This document shows positions 1 to 8,806 of a stretch of 64,000 nt of DNA, in pieces. The stretch comes from Alphaproteobacteria bacterium (GTDB lineage Bacteria; Pseudomonadota; Alphaproteobacteria; UBA9219), in contig JAMFSS010000002.1 in assembly GCA_026225415.1 (NCBI GenBank), positions 151,915 to 215,914 on the forward strand. The letters are read 5' to 3'. A model generated the notes under the pieces. That model did no database searches, was not told where the DNA came from, and saw only the letters and a program-made list of their open reading frames with translations. The position numbers and the translations under genes are program-made. The stretch's first letter is position 1. The number at the start of each line of letters is the position of its first letter.

Positions 1-79
1 ACGCGGCAAACAAAGCCGAATAAGCATGTCCCAGATGCAAATAACCCGTCGGGCTGGGCGCAAAGCGTGTGACAACCAT
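1..79 (-). CDS. gluQ: GluQ-type glutamyl-Q tRNA(Asp) synthetase, N-terminal fragment
   Basis: Only the first 26 codons lie in the window; the gene runs off the left edge. Starting at the ATG at 79 it reads MVVTRFAPSPTGYLHLGHAY and continues. This is the first part of the class I synthetase fold, with the HIGH-type signature in the form HLGH. Tyr-Leu-His-Leu-Gly-His-Ala followed by Ser-Ala-Leu is typical of the tRNA(Asp)-modifying paralogue, whereas GltX usually has HIGGARTAL. GluQ glutamylates queuosine in tRNA(Asp), which fits queF elsewhere in the window. An upstream ATG is blocked by a stop after four codons. GltX itself cannot be fully excluded from so short a fragment. Confidence 0.7.
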   Translation of the reverse strand, partial: MVVTRFAPSPTGYLHLGHAYSALFAA

Positions 80-180
80 GTTTTATTCCAGTGGCATAAG
101 TTAATTATAAATCCATCTGCCCGTCACATTATTTTCATGTTACAATGCGCGCCAACAAAAAATAAACAAGGAGAGATATT

Positions 181-396
181 GTGCGCGCTTATTTCCTGAT
201 TTACGCATGCGAATTATTGACACGTGAAACGGCTAAAGATTTTGGAAAAGCCGTTATGACCTCTTCTGTCATATCGCTTGCCATGACTGGCGCAGTTCGC
301 CCCGGCTTGATCGCGCTTTCCACCGCTGTCTACACAGCGGATTCCGTCGCCAAGCGCACGAAGCAGCTCATTCAATACCGCTCCATCGGGCTCTGA
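181..396 (+). CDS. small hypothetical protein (GTG start)
   Basis: This 71-residue frame begins with GTG. A strong ribosome-binding site, AAGGAG, lies about 5 bases upstream, which is the main reason to accept it. The N-terminus (RAYFLIYACELL) is hydrophobic and is followed by a small, Ala/Ser/Thr-rich middle, so it may be membrane associated. I recognise no family. A TACAAT element at 141-146 could be its -10, but no convincing -35 accompanies it. Confidence 0.5.
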   Translation: MRAYFLIYACELLTRETAKDFGKAVMTSSVISLAMTGAVRPGLIALSTAVYTADSVAKRTKQLIQYRSIGL

Positions 397-399
397 ATA

Positions 400-654
400 T
401 TATCGCCGCTTGATAAGCGAGATAATCAGCAACACCACAATGCCGCCAATCGCGCCATCGATGATATAAGCCACCAAACCGGTGCCCAGATGGATGCCCA
501 AGCGCGGCAATAAATAACCGGCAACGGCAGAGCCCAAAATGCCGACGATGATATCGCCAATCAAGCCCAGCCCGCCGCCGACAACAACTTGCCCCGCAAG
601 CCACCCCGACGCCGCACCGACCAATAACCAGATAATCAAAGCTTCCATTGGCAT
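400..654 (-). CDS. GlsB/YeaQ/YmgE-family stress-response membrane protein
   Basis: The 84-residue protein has three hydrophobic segments rich in glycine and ends in the basic tail LIKRR. The pattern IIWLLVGAASGWLAG near the start and GDIIVGILGSAVAGYLL in the middle matches the small transglycosylase-associated (GlsB/YeaQ) membrane family, which is induced by general stress in several bacteria; its biochemical role is not established. A perfect AGGAGG lies 5 bases before the ATG at 654. It is convergent with the small gene at 181-396. Confidence 0.85.
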   Translation of the reverse strand: MPMEALIIWLLVGAASGWLAGQVVVGGGLGLIGDIIVGILGSAVAGYLLPRLGIHLGTGLVAYIIDGAIGGIVVLLIISLIKRR

Positions 655-723
655 GATAACCTCCTAAAAAAACAAATCTGTAAAACCGGACGCGCAAGAA
701 TAATAACAGGCAAATCCAGCCAC

Positions 724-746
724 GTCATCCCGGACTTGATCCGGGA
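724..746. repeat. REP-like palindrome, TCATCCC head
   Basis: A short inverted repeat, CCCGGA-cttga-TCCGGG, preceded by GTCAT. The same GTCATCCC head introduces the palindromes at about 1372-1402 and 20503-20526, so the three look like members of one dispersed REP-type family. It lies in the gap between the GlsB-like gene and the TPR gene. Confidence 0.55.
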
Positions 747-797
747 GGCGCCCAAGAGCCATTTGCCGCGAAGCAACAATACTCTCGTAAAAAGACT

Positions 798-1433
798 TTA
801 CGGTGAATTTGCCGCAGCCGCCTCTAAATCCTGCGCCCGGCCAAAATCTTCCTGCGCATTCTTGTCATTACCCAAATGTACCCACGCAAGCCCCCGCTGG
901 CGCAAGGCATCGGCATTTTTTGGATTGTTTTTTAAAACCCTGTTCAAATCGTCCAAAGCATCCCAATATTTTTCCGACATCATAAGAGTTTCGGCGCGGC
1001 CAATCAAAGCCGCGCTGTTCATCGGCGCGATTTTTAGCACCGACGCAAATTGACCTTCGGCATTTTTGGCATCCTTGGCCGCCAGAAATTCCTTGCCCGA
1101 CAAATTATGCATCATCACGCCGCGACCCTTGTCGCGCTTGTCGAACCCCGAAGCCAAAGCCCAGAATTCTCGCGCCGCATCTTCATGCATGCCCCGCGCG
1201 CCTTGGGCAAAGGCGCGGCATAAATGCGCGTCATTGCCGCCGTTATTTTTTATCCATGCCTGCGCTTCCGCCGCTGCAATATCGGGCATTTCCTCGACAT
1301 GCTTCAGGCATTTTTGCAGGTGGGGGGATTCAGTGGAAATATCCGCCGCATAAGCCCCCGAAACAAGAAGCACCATCATCCCCGCGAAGGCGGGGATCCA
1401 TCTTCTTAATAATGTTCTGCGCTTATCGGTCAT
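798..1433 (-). CDS. secreted TPR-repeat protein
   Basis: The product is 211 residues. An N-terminal signal-like segment (RRTLLRR, then a hydrophobic stretch ending AYAA near residue 30) precedes alpha-helical repeats. Residues about 120-205 contain two or three TPR motifs ([30 protein letters not shown]). It probably acts as a periplasmic protein-interaction scaffold. The ATG at 1433 overlaps the lepA stop by 11 bases, so translation is probably coupled to lepA. Residues 10-20 ([11 protein letters not shown]) are encoded by a REP-like palindrome that has entered the signal peptide. Function unknown. Confidence 0.8.
   Translation of the reverse strand: MTDKRRTLLRRWIPAFAGMMVLLVSGAYAADISTESPHLQKCLKHVEEMPDIAAAEAQAWIKNNGGNDAHLCRAFAQGARGMHEDAAREFWALASGFDKRDKGRGVMMHNLSGKEFLAAKDAKNAEGQFASVLKIAPMNSAALIGRAETLMMSEKYWDALDDLNRVLKNNPKNADALRQRGLAWVHLGNDKNAQEDFGRAQDLEAAAANSP
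1372..1402. repeat. REP-like palindrome inside a coding sequence
   Basis: CCCCGC-gaag-GCGGGG with the TCATCCC head, lying within the 5' part of the TPR gene and encoding the middle of its signal peptide. Elements of this type in proteobacteria give the recurring translation IPAFAGM on one strand and PREGGDP on the other; both are seen here. Confidence 0.7.
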
Positions 1434-3228
1434 CCATCTTCAACGCCGCAATAAACGCCGATTGCGGAATTTCCACCTGCCCAAATTGGCGCATGCGCTT
1501 CTTGCCTTCTTTTTGCTTATCCAACAATTTTTTCTTACGCGAAATGTCGCCGCCATAACATTTGGCCGTTACGTCCTTACGCATCGCCGAAATGGTTTCG
1601 CGGGCAATAACCTTGGCGCCAATCGATGCCTGAACCGCAATTTTAAACAACTGTTTCGGGATCAACTCCTTCAACCGTTCACACAACATACGCCCGCGTT
1701 TTTCCGCATTGGCGCGATGCACGATGATACCCAAAGCATCGACAGGTTCGGCATTGACCAAAATCGACATATTGACCAAATCGCCTTCGCGGTATTCTTC
1801 AACCTGATAATCGAAACTCGCGTAACCTTGGCTGATGGATTTCAAACGATCATAAAAATCGAATACCACTTCGTTCAACGGCAATTTATAAACCAACATG
1901 GCTCGCGCCCCGACATAGGTCAGCTCGACCTGCTCACCGCGACGGTCATTACACAATGCCAAAATACTACCCAAATAATCATCGGGCGTTAAAATAGTCG
2001 CCTTAATCCACGGCTCTTCAATCATATCAATCTGCGAAGGATCCGGCATATCCACGGGGTTGTGCAATTCCTTAATCCCGCGCCCATGCGCCAAATGCAC
2101 CTTGTAAATAACCGAAGGCGCTGTTGTGATCAGGTTCAAATTAAACTCGCGCTCCAGCCGTTCCTGAATAATTTCCAGATGCAACAAACCAAGGAAGCCG
2201 CAACGGAATCCAAAACCCAAAGCCATCGAACTTTCGGCCTCAAACTTAAAACTCGCATCATTTAATGCCAATTTGCCCAGCGACTCGCGCAAATGTTCGA
2301 AATCCGCCGCATCAACCGGAAACAATCCGCAGAACACAACCGGCACCGAAGGCTTAAAGCCGGGCAATAAATCGCTCGCCGGATTTTTATCGTCCGTGAT
2401 CGTATCGCCGACTTTGGTATCCGCAATCTGTTTGATGCCGGCAGTCACAAAACCCATCTCGCCAGCCTTCAACTCGCCAATTTCAATTTTCTTGGGCGAA
2501 AAAATACCCACGCGTTCGGCATCCCTCACCGCGCCCGTCACCATAAAGCGCAGCTTCTGACCCTTTTTCAAAGTGCCATCAACCACGCGCACAAGAATAA
2601 CAACGCCGAGATAGGAATCGTACCAGCTATCAACAAGCAAAGCCTTCAACGGCGCCGTCGGGTTGCCTTTGGGCGCGGGCAAACGTTTCACAACCGCCTC
2701 CAACACATCGCCAATGCCCAATCCGGTCTTGGCGGAAATCATCACGGCATCCGACGCATCCAACCCGATCACATCTTCAATCTGTTGCTTGATACGGTCC
2801 GGTTCGGCGGCAGGCAAATCGATTTTATTCAGAACCGGAATAATTTCGTGGTTGTTATCCAACGCCTGATATACGTTTGCCAAAGTCTGCGCTTCAACGC
2901 CCTGCGACGCATCGACCACCAGAATGGAACCCTCGCATGCCGCCAATGACCGGCTGACTTCATACGCGAAATCGACATGCCCGGGTGTATCCATCAAATT
3001 CAATTGATAGGTTTCGCCATCCTTGGCTTTGTAATTCAAACGCACCGTCTGCGCCTTGATGGTAATACCGCGTTCGCGCTCGATATCCATGCTGTCGAGC
3101 ATCTGCTCTTTCATATCGCGCAACTCAACCGCGCCACAGGTTTGTATTAACCGGTCGGCCAAGGTCGATTTGCCATGATCGATATGGGCGATAATCGAGA
3201 AATTACGAATATGGGATTGGTCTGTCAT
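1423..3228 (-). CDS. lepA: elongation factor 4 (LepA), ribosome back-translocating GTPase
   Basis: The 601-residue product has the usual EF4 length. It begins with the P-loop AHIDHGKST (residues 14-22), switch I RGITIKAQ (from residue 53) and DTPGH (from 80), followed by NKID. The C-terminal half carries the EF4-specific domain and ends in a lysine-rich tail ([15 protein letters not shown]) typical of LepA. LepA binds the ribosome and affects elongation and initiation under stress. It lies upstream of, and overlaps, the TPR gene. The only Shine-Dalgarno-like bases (TTGAG, 4 bases before ATG) sit in one arm of an inverted repeat, which could limit initiation. Confidence 0.98.
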   Translation of the reverse strand: MTDQSHIRNFSIIAHIDHGKSTLADRLIQTCGAVELRDMKEQMLDSMDIERERGITIKAQTVRLNYKAKDGETYQLNLMDTPGHVDFAYEVSRSLAACEGSILVVDASQGVEAQTLANVYQALDNNHEIIPVLNKIDLPAAEPDRIKQQIEDVIGLDASDAVMISAKTGLGIGDVLEAVVKRLPAPKGNPTAPLKALLVDSWYDSYLGVVILVRVVDGTLKKGQKLRFMVTGAVRDAERVGIFSPKKIEIGELKAGEMGFVTAGIKQIADTKVGDTITDDKNPASDLLPGFKPSVPVVFCGLFPVDAADFEHLRESLGKLALNDASFKFEAESSMALGFGFRCGFLGLLHLEIIQERLEREFNLNLITTAPSVIYKVHLAHGRGIKELHNPVDMPDPSQIDMIEEPWIKATILTPDDYLGSILALCNDRRGEQVELTYVGARAMLVYKLPLNEVVFDFYDRLKSISQGYASFDYQVEEYREGDLVNMSILVNAEPVDALGIIVHRANAEKRGRMLCERLKELIPKQLFKIAVQASIGAKVIARETISAMRKDVTAKCYGGDISRKKKLLDKQKEGKKRMRQFGQVEIPQSAFIAALKMDDR

Positions 3229-3232
3229 TTAA

Positions 3233-3295
3233 CTCAAAATGTTTTGGTTGCCGCGCCACGCCCTTCGGAGCCTTGGCGCAGGAGGGTGTTTTGAG
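3233..3295 (-). promoter_or_regulatory. inverted repeat in the lepA 5' leader
   Basis: CTCAAAA at 3233-3239 pairs with TTTTGAG at 3289-3295. Inside it, GCGCCA at 3253-3258 pairs with TGGCGC at 3274-3279. On the minus strand the outer arm includes the GAG that would serve as lepA's ribosome-binding site. It could be a translational control element, or the 3' end structure of the gene upstream; it lacks a T-run. Confidence 0.35.
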
Positions 3296-3313
3296 CATAC
3301 CCCCCGCGAAAAT

Positions 3314-3553
3314 TCAAGATTTCTCGCTGTTTTTCTCAACCGCATAGCGCAAAGCGCGCATATTCTCGTTAATTTCTATCAACAGGAACAACAAGCCAAA
3401 CAAAAAAGTGCTGACAATAAAGGCCACAACCAAGCCCGCAATGGCCACAAACGGGTTGCCCGTCATCAATCCGGCGGCCAACCCGCCTATCAACATCAAC
3501 CCCACGCCGATCTTGCACAAAACTTCCAAAGAATTAATGATGAGGTTTTTCAT
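3314..3553 (-). CDS. small two-TM membrane protein
   Basis: The 79-residue protein has two hydrophobic helices (about residues 9-30 and 34-60) and a charged C-terminal tail (EINENMRALRYAVEKNSEKS). AAAGGA stands 6 bases before the ATG. It follows the secreted propeller-like gene at 3563-4846 in the same direction with a 9-base gap, so the two are probably co-transcribed. Family not recognised. Confidence 0.65.
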   Translation of the reverse strand: MKNLIINSLEVLCKIGVGLMLIGGLAAGLMTGNPFVAIAGLVVAFIVSTFLFGLLFLLIEINENMRALRYAVEKNSEKS

Positions 3554-3562
3554 GGCGTTCCT

Positions 3563-4846
3563 TTATTGGCATAAATCCTGAGGCGCTGCCGGCGGCATAA
3601 CTCTCACATCAAAATCCGCTTCCTGCAATCCCGTTCTTGCTAACGAAAAATAATGTAATTTATCAATGCCGTTCGGCAAACCCAAACTCCCCACCACCGA
3701 CCATTCCAACGGCGAGTCCATGATACCCGTCACAGCTAACGAAGTCGCCGCTGCATGAACACGCACCAATTTATTATCTTCGGCGGGAATAAAAACATCG
3801 CTACCCACAACAGCGATGCCCGCTTCGCGCATAATCGGCGGCATGCAATCAATCTTGGCCGCTATTTCGCCCTGCCCGTCAATCAGATACGCAAACGCCC
3901 GTCCCTTGCGCGTGGTGCCCGCCACAAAGAAACGATCAATCGCCGGAATATATTTCACCGCATAGGTGTAATAACGTAACCCATCATCCAGAATTTTCGT
4001 CGCGGTCACCGCGCCCGACGATTCCATCACCGCAAATTTCAATGTCGCGTAAGTTTCATCTTCCACAAATGCCTGCCACACCAACAATGCCTTTTGCGAA
4101 GATGCCGCAATCAATGGCCACCATTCGCGTTTATGCGCGGCGATAGGCACAAACTTTAATTCGCGCCCATTGCTGTCATAAATTTTTGCGTAAACGCCGC
4201 CGCCGGTGCCCAGATTGTCGACGCCGCCGCCTTTTATCCATTCATCGCTGTAAAAAACCACAAAGCGATTGCCCATTGCCGCAGAATGGCCGGAATGGCC
4301 GCCATCCGAAACCGTATTGGGATATTTTTTAATCGGCTTTAACGTTGCATCGTAAACGCTGTAACGCTGCTCAACCTCGCCGTAAGTGTCCCACCCGTCT
4401 TCATTGGTCACCAACACATGCCCATCATCGCTACGCGCGACTGAAACCGGCTCTTGCGCTTCGGGTTTTGCCAGAAACGGCTTGGGGTTTAGCCTCGCCT
4501 GCCCTGCCCGCCACGTGCCCATATATATGTCATGCGTCCAATTGCCATTGTCGTCGCTTCCCGTCGGCACCAAACCTGATGAGCTGAAAAACACGCGATA
4601 CCCGCCCGAACCATCCGCTACCGCCTCGATGCCGTGATTATAAGAACGCAGATCTACGTCATCATCGGCATGGGCAACTGCTGAGAACATAGAAGCCGCC
4701 AAAACCATCAATACAATTATTAAATAAGAACAAAGCTGGCAGTTAAAGACTCCCTCCCCCCTCTGTGGGGGAGGAAGCAAAAACTTAGGCTTACGCTCTT
4801 CTGCGTAAGTCTTAGTTTTTGCAGGTGGGGGGATTATTGGTTCCAT
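3563..4846 (-). CDS. secreted protein of unknown function, probable beta-propeller; 5' end altered by a repeat
   Basis: The open frame encodes 427 residues. Residues about 41-60 (LIIVLMVLAASMFSAVAHA) form a signal peptide with an AHA cleavage site. The mature part is rich in short beta-type segments with Gly-Asn and aromatic turns, suggesting a propeller, but no family is recognised. The first 32 or so codons (PPPAKTKTYAEERKP...) are the translation of the 80-bp hairpin repeat at 4752-4832, not ordinary protein. The ATG at 4846 lies 4 bases after the pgeF stop and has no Shine-Dalgarno. An internal ATG at 4708 would give a shorter, poorly charged signal peptide. The true start is therefore uncertain. 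Confidence 0.65.
   Translation of the reverse strand: MEPIIPPPAKTKTYAEERKPKFLLPPPQRGEGVFNCQLCSYLIIVLMVLAASMFSAVAHADDDVDLRSYNHGIEAVADGSGGYRVFFSSSGLVPTGSDDNGNWTHDIYMGTWRAGQARLNPKPFLAKPEAQEPVSVARSDDGHVLVTNEDGWDTYGEVEQRYSVYDATLKPIKKYPNTVSDGGHSGHSAAMGNRFVVFYSDEWIKGGGVDNLGTGGGVYAKIYDSNGRELKFVPIAAHKREWWPLIAASSQKALLVWQAFVEDETYATLKFAVMESSGAVTATKILDDGLRYYTYAVKYIPAIDRFFVAGTTRKGRAFAYLIDGQGEIAAKIDCMPPIMREAGIAVVGSDVFIPAEDNKLVRVHAAATSLAVTGIMDSPLEWSVVGSLGLPNGIDKLHYFSLARTGLQEADFDVRVMPPAAPQDLCQ
4752..4832. repeat. 80-bp hairpin repeat, copy 1
   Basis: Order of parts: CCTCCCCC-ctctgt-GGGGGAGG, then the long stem GCAAAAACTTAGGCTTACGC paired with GCGTAAGTCTTAGTTTTTGC, then AGGTGGGGGG. It shares this plan with copies at 8577, 17620, 19215 and 30874. 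It lies inside the open frame of the gene at 3563-4846. Confidence 0.85.
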
Positions 4847-4849
4847 TTG

Positions 4850-5590
4850 TTATATCAATACTATCGCCGACATAATATTCCCGCCCCGCTTCTCATTCCG
4901 CAACGTCGAATAACGGTGGCTGAAAAACCGTTCGGGCTCGGCGCATGTATCGGCGGGCGAACCTGCGACTGATGCAACCCCCAGCCCCCGCAACTTCGCC
5001 ACCACATAGCCAGGCAAATCAAACTGATAATGGCCGGATTTAAAAGACGGCGTGAAGAAACGCGCATTGTCCGCATTTTCCGTCAAAAACGACGCAGGAA
5101 ATTCCGCCCCCACTTCATAAGATGCCTGCCAGATACAAGGGCCAATCGCGGCATAAATCCCCGCTCTCACCGCACCCAGCCTTTCCATCGCATCCAATGT
5201 ATTCTCAATCACCCCGCCAACAGCCCCACGCCAACCGGCATGCGCCGCGCCAATCACGCCGTTGCCCGCAAACAAAATCGGCACGCAATCCGCCGTCAAA
5301 ATCCCCAAGGCAATTCCCTTTTTCGCCGTGACCAAAGCATCGGCACGCGGCCTGTCGCCCGCAACCCAAACATCATCCACTATTACAACATTCGGCGAAT
5401 GAACCTGATAGGCGCTTAATAAATTATCGCCCGCAACTCCAAGATGCGCGGCCATAGCATCCCGCGCCACATGTGCATCAACCTCATTCTCCTGTCCCGA
5501 AAAACCGGCATTACCCCACTCCCGCGTAAAAAACGCGTGACGGACAGAAGACAACCCCGAAAGATTGGAAGCATTTAGAATCTGTTTCAT
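4850..5590 (-). CDS. pgeF: peptidoglycan editing factor PgeF (YfiH/laccase-domain)
   Basis: The 246-residue protein carries the copper-laccase-like YfiH motifs: QVHS near residue 64, ILTADCVP near 98 and GAAHAGWRG near 115, giving the His-Cys-His metal site. In E. coli this family removes misincorporated amino acids from UDP-MurNAc precursors; purine nucleosidase activity has also been reported for relatives. The ATG at 5590 is preferred because AGAGGGA lies 12 bases upstream; a TTG at 5599 sits too close to it. The gene is divergent from sucA. Confidence 0.93.
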   Translation of the reverse strand: MKQILNASNLSGLSSVRHAFFTREWGNAGFSGQENEVDAHVARDAMAAHLGVAGDNLLSAYQVHSPNVVIVDDVWVAGDRPRADALVTAKKGIALGILTADCVPILFAGNGVIGAAHAGWRGAVGGVIENTLDAMERLGAVRAGIYAAIGPCIWQASYEVGAEFPASFLTENADNARFFTPSFKSGHYQFDLPGYVVAKLRGLGVASVAGSPADTCAEPERFFSHRYSTLRNEKRGGNIMSAIVLI

Positions 5591-5680
5591 ACGGCACAAT
5601 AATCCCTCTTAACTTCTCCCGCAAAGGGGCTATTATGCCCTCCTCACCCTTATATAAGGACAGGCGCCGCCTGACATATC

Positions 5681-8566
5681 ATGCCCAATTCGCAATCGAC
5701 CGCCCAGAATTCATTCCTTTACAGCGCCAACGCCGATTTCATCGCGGAATTGTTCCAGCGTTACGCCACAGACCCGGGTTCGGTCGATAATAGCTGGCGC
5801 AGCTTTTTCGACGGTCTGAACGAAGATGCCCGTGCGGCCTTGTCCGAAATCAAGGGCGCAAGCTGGGCGCCATCCAAAGCCGCCAAAATTATCGCTAATG
5901 AAAACGAAGCCAAAGCGGCGGCCTTCGCCAAATCGGCCTCCACATCACCCGCGCCCAACCGCGATGTGCTGGACTCGGTGCGTATAGTCTGGCTGATCCG
6001 CGCCTTCCGCCAACGCGGGCATTTGCTCGCCAACCTCGATCCGCTCGGCCTCACCGCCATCCCGACCTTGGAAGATATCCAGCTCGACCCCAAATCTTTC
6101 GGTTTCGAAGATACGGATTTCGACCACCCCATCTTTTTGGGTGGCGCGTTGGGTTTCGACAACGCGACCTTGCGCGAAGTCATGGCCAAGCTGCACAGCA
6201 TCTATTGTTCAACAATGGGTTTCGAATTCGCCTATATCCAAAATTATGACGAGGTTCGCTGGCTGCAAGACAATATCGAACGCCGCGCCGGTTTCGCGAA
6301 TGATGCCAAGAAAAATATCCTGACGCGCCTGACCGCGGGCGACGCGTTCGAAAAATTCCTCGCCACCAAATTTGTCGGGGTCAAACGTTTCGGTCTTGAA
6401 GGCGGCGAAGCGATGATCCCCGCCATCGAAGCCGCCATCACCAAAGGCGCGACGATGGGTCTGCGCGAAGTCGTCGTCGGCATGGCGCATCGTGGCCGCC
6501 TGAATACCCTCACCAATCTTTTGGGCAAATCATTCACAGCCTTGTTCTCGGAATTTCAGGGAACATCCGCCTATCCCGACTCCGTCCAAGGTTCGGGCGA
6601 CGTCAAATATCATCTCGGCACCTCCATCGACCGCGAATTTGGTGGCCAGACCGTCCATTTGACGATGAACCCCAACCCGTCGCATCTGGAATGGGTCAAC
6701 CCTGTCGTCACAGGCCGCGTGCGCGCCAAGCAACAACAACGCGCCGGTGCCACTGCGGTCAACGAAGAATCCCTGAAACAAGTCGTCGCCCTCCTCATCC
6801 ACGGCGATGCGGCCTTTGCCGGCCAAGGCATTGTCGGCGAAACGCTGACACTCTCCGCTTTGCGTGGCTACCGCACCGGCGGCACGCTGCATTTCGTCAT
6901 CAATAATCAGGTCGGATTTACCACCAGCCCGCAATATTCACGCAGCGGCATCTATTGCACCGATGTCGCCAAAATGATTCAGGCACCCATCATCCATGTG
7001 AATGGCGATGATGTCGAAGCTGTTGTGTATGCGTCCGAACTCGCCGCGGAATATCGTCAAACATTCCAACGCGATATCGTGATCGACATGGTGTGTTACC
7101 GCCGCCACGGCCATAACGAAGGCGACGAACCGGCATTCACGCAACCCAAAATGTACCGCCAGATTAAATATCAACAAACCACACGCGAAGTTTATGTCGC
7201 CAAACTGGTGGCGGAAGGCAGCATCGCGCAAGAAGAAGCCGACAAAATCAACGCAGACTTCCTTGGCCGTCTGGAAAAAGATTTTGAAGTCGCGACCAGC
7301 TACAAACCCAACAAAGCCGATTGGCTGGAAGGCAAATGGAAAGGCCTCGAAGTCGCATCGGGCGATGACCGCGACGGCAAAACCGCCGTTCCGCTGGCCA
7401 TCTTGCAAGAAGTCGGCAATGCGCTGGCCCGCTTGCCCGATGGTTTTACCGTCAACCCCAAAATCGCCAAGCAGCTTGAAGCCAAGCGCGAAATGATGAA
7501 CAGCGGCGAAGGCATCGACTGGTCAACAGGAGAAGCCCTCGCTTTCGGCACCCTGCTTACCGAAGGCACGCCGGTTCGTTTGTCGGGTCAGGATTGCGGA
7601 CGCGGCACTTTCTCGCAACGCCATTCTGTTCTTGTCGATCAAAATGACGAAGGCCGTTATGTGCCGTTGAACGGCATCCGTACCGAACAAGCGACCTATG
7701 ACGTACATGACAGCCCCTTGTCAGAAGCATCTGTGATGGGCTTCGACTATGGCTTCTCGCTGGCCGAACCCAATACGCTCGTCTGCTGGGAAGGGCAATT
7801 CGGCGATTTTGCCAACACGGCGCAAGTTTTCGTCGATCAATTCATCTCGTCATCCGAAAGCAAATGGCTGCGCATGTCGGGCATTACTTTGCTGCTGCCG
7901 CACGGCTATGAAGGCCAGGGCCCTGAACATTCCTCGGCACGCCTTGAACGCTATCTTCAAATGTGTGCCGAAGATAATATGCAGGTGGCCAATTGTTCGA
8001 CACCTGCCAACTACTTCCACATCCTGCGCCGCCAGATGCGCCGCAATTTCCGCAAGCCCTTAATCCTGATGACGCCGAAATCGCTTCTGCGCCACAAGGC
8101 CTGCGTTTCTTCTCTGGCCGATATGGCGGAAAGCTCAACCTTCCTCAGCGTCATTCCTGAAAATCTGAAAACAATTGCGGAAGATAAAAAAATCCGCCGC
8201 GTCGTGATGTGCAGCGGTAAAATCTACTATGACCTTATCGCGGCACGCGACGAACGCAAAATCACCGATATCGCAATCGTGCGTTTGGAACAATTCTATC
8301 CGTTCCCGCAAAAACATCTGGCCAAAGAACTGGCGCGCTACAGCAAGGCGACCGATATCGTCTGGTGCCAGGAAGAACCGCAAAATATGGGCGCGTGGAA
8401 TTTCCTCGACCGCCGTATCGAAGCGACGCTGGCGGCAGTCGACCACCGCATTTCACGTCCTACCTATATAGGTCGCGTGGAATCCGCATCGACGGCAACC
8501 GGCTCCATGAAACGCCACATCAAAGAACAGGCCGAAATCATGGATAAGGCTCTGACCGCGAAGTAA
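5681..8566 (+). CDS. sucA: 2-oxoglutarate dehydrogenase E1 component
   Basis: The 961-residue protein is the thiamine-diphosphate decarboxylase of the 2-oxoglutarate dehydrogenase complex. Visible landmarks are the N-terminal E2-binding segment (YSANADFIAELFQRY), VGMAHRGRLN, NPSHLEWVNPVV, the TPP-binding region HVNGDDVEAV, and RRHGHNEGDEP. The length is standard. In most alphaproteobacteria sucB follows directly; here a four-gene unit of about 4.1 kb intervenes, followed by sucB at 13079. Confidence 0.98.
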   Translation: MPNSQSTAQNSFLYSANADFIAELFQRYATDPGSVDNSWRSFFDGLNEDARAALSEIKGASWAPSKAAKIIANENEAKAAAFAKSASTSPAPNRDVLDSVRIVWLIRAFRQRGHLLANLDPLGLTAIPTLEDIQLDPKSFGFEDTDFDHPIFLGGALGFDNATLREVMAKLHSIYCSTMGFEFAYIQNYDEVRWLQDNIERRAGFANDAKKNILTRLTAGDAFEKFLATKFVGVKRFGLEGGEAMIPAIEAAITKGATMGLREVVVGMAHRGRLNTLTNLLGKSFTALFSEFQGTSAYPDSVQGSGDVKYHLGTSIDREFGGQTVHLTMNPNPSHLEWVNPVVTGRVRAKQQQRAGATAVNEESLKQVVALLIHGDAAFAGQGIVGETLTLSALRGYRTGGTLHFVINNQVGFTTSPQYSRSGIYCTDVAKMIQAPIIHVNGDDVEAVVYASELAAEYRQTFQRDIVIDMVCYRRHGHNEGDEPAFTQPKMYRQIKYQQTTREVYVAKLVAEGSIAQEEADKINADFLGRLEKDFEVATSYKPNKADWLEGKWKGLEVASGDDRDGKTAVPLAILQEVGNALARLPDGFTVNPKIAKQLEAKREMMNSGEGIDWSTGEALAFGTLLTEGTPVRLSGQDCGRGTFSQRHSVLVDQNDEGRYVPLNGIRTEQATYDVHDSPLSEASVMGFDYGFSLAEPNTLVCWEGQFGDFANTAQVFVDQFISSSESKWLRMSGITLLLPHGYEGQGPEHSSARLERYLQMCAEDNMQVANCSTPANYFHILRRQMRRNFRKPLILMTPKSLLRHKACVSSLADMAESSTFLSVIPENLKTIAEDKKIRRVVMCSGKIYYDLIAARDERKITDIAIVRLEQFYPFPQKHLAKELARYSKATDIVWCQEEPQNMGAWNFLDRRIEATLAAVDHRISRPTYIGRVESASTATGSMKRHIKEQAEIMDKALTAK

Positions 8567-8576
8567 AGGTGATTTT

Positions 8577-8655
8577 CTCTCCCAGAGGGAGAGGAAGCAA
8601 AAACTTGGGTTTGCGCTCTTGGGGCGCAAGCCCTTAGTTTTTGCAGGTGAGGGGT
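8577..8655. repeat. 80-bp hairpin repeat, copy 2
   Basis: CTCTCCC-aga-GGGAGAG, then a stem from GCAAAAACT through TTGCGC to GCGCAAGCC and AGTTTTTGC, then AGGTGAGGGGT. It starts 10 bases after the sucA stop and marks the boundary between sucA and the accessory unit. Confidence 0.85.
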
Positions 8656-8743
8656 AACGCCGCTTGCCTTTTAAGGATAAATGGTAAAAACCCCTCCTTC
8701 CACACCCCCTTGATCAACAAAAACAACAGCATTTCCGACAATT

Positions 8744-8803
8744 AAGCCGCCCTTAACCCTGTTGGCATAGAATAAACCATATTTCTATTCCAACAGGCGG
8801 CTT
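8744..8803 (+). promoter_or_regulatory. stem-loop covering the ribosome-binding site of the first hydrolase gene
   Basis: AAGCCGCC (8744-8751) and CCTGTTGG (8758-8765) pair with CCAACAGG (8790-8797) and GGCGGCTT (8796-8803). The inner ATAGAATA and TATTTCTAT also nearly pair. The 3' arm contains AGGCGG, the only Shine-Dalgarno-like sequence, 6 bases before the ATG at 8807. The hairpin would hide the start site, so translational control is likely, by an unknown signal. Confidence 0.55.
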
Positions 8804-8806
8804 GAT

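Noticed and set aside
368-697. 109-codon frame overlapping the GlsB-like gene
   Set aside because: It is an out-of-frame shadow: the smaller frame has the perfect ribosome-binding site and the family match.
6209-8446. Long antisense frames within sucA
   Set aside because: They mirror codon bias of the sense gene and have no ribosome-binding sites or family features.
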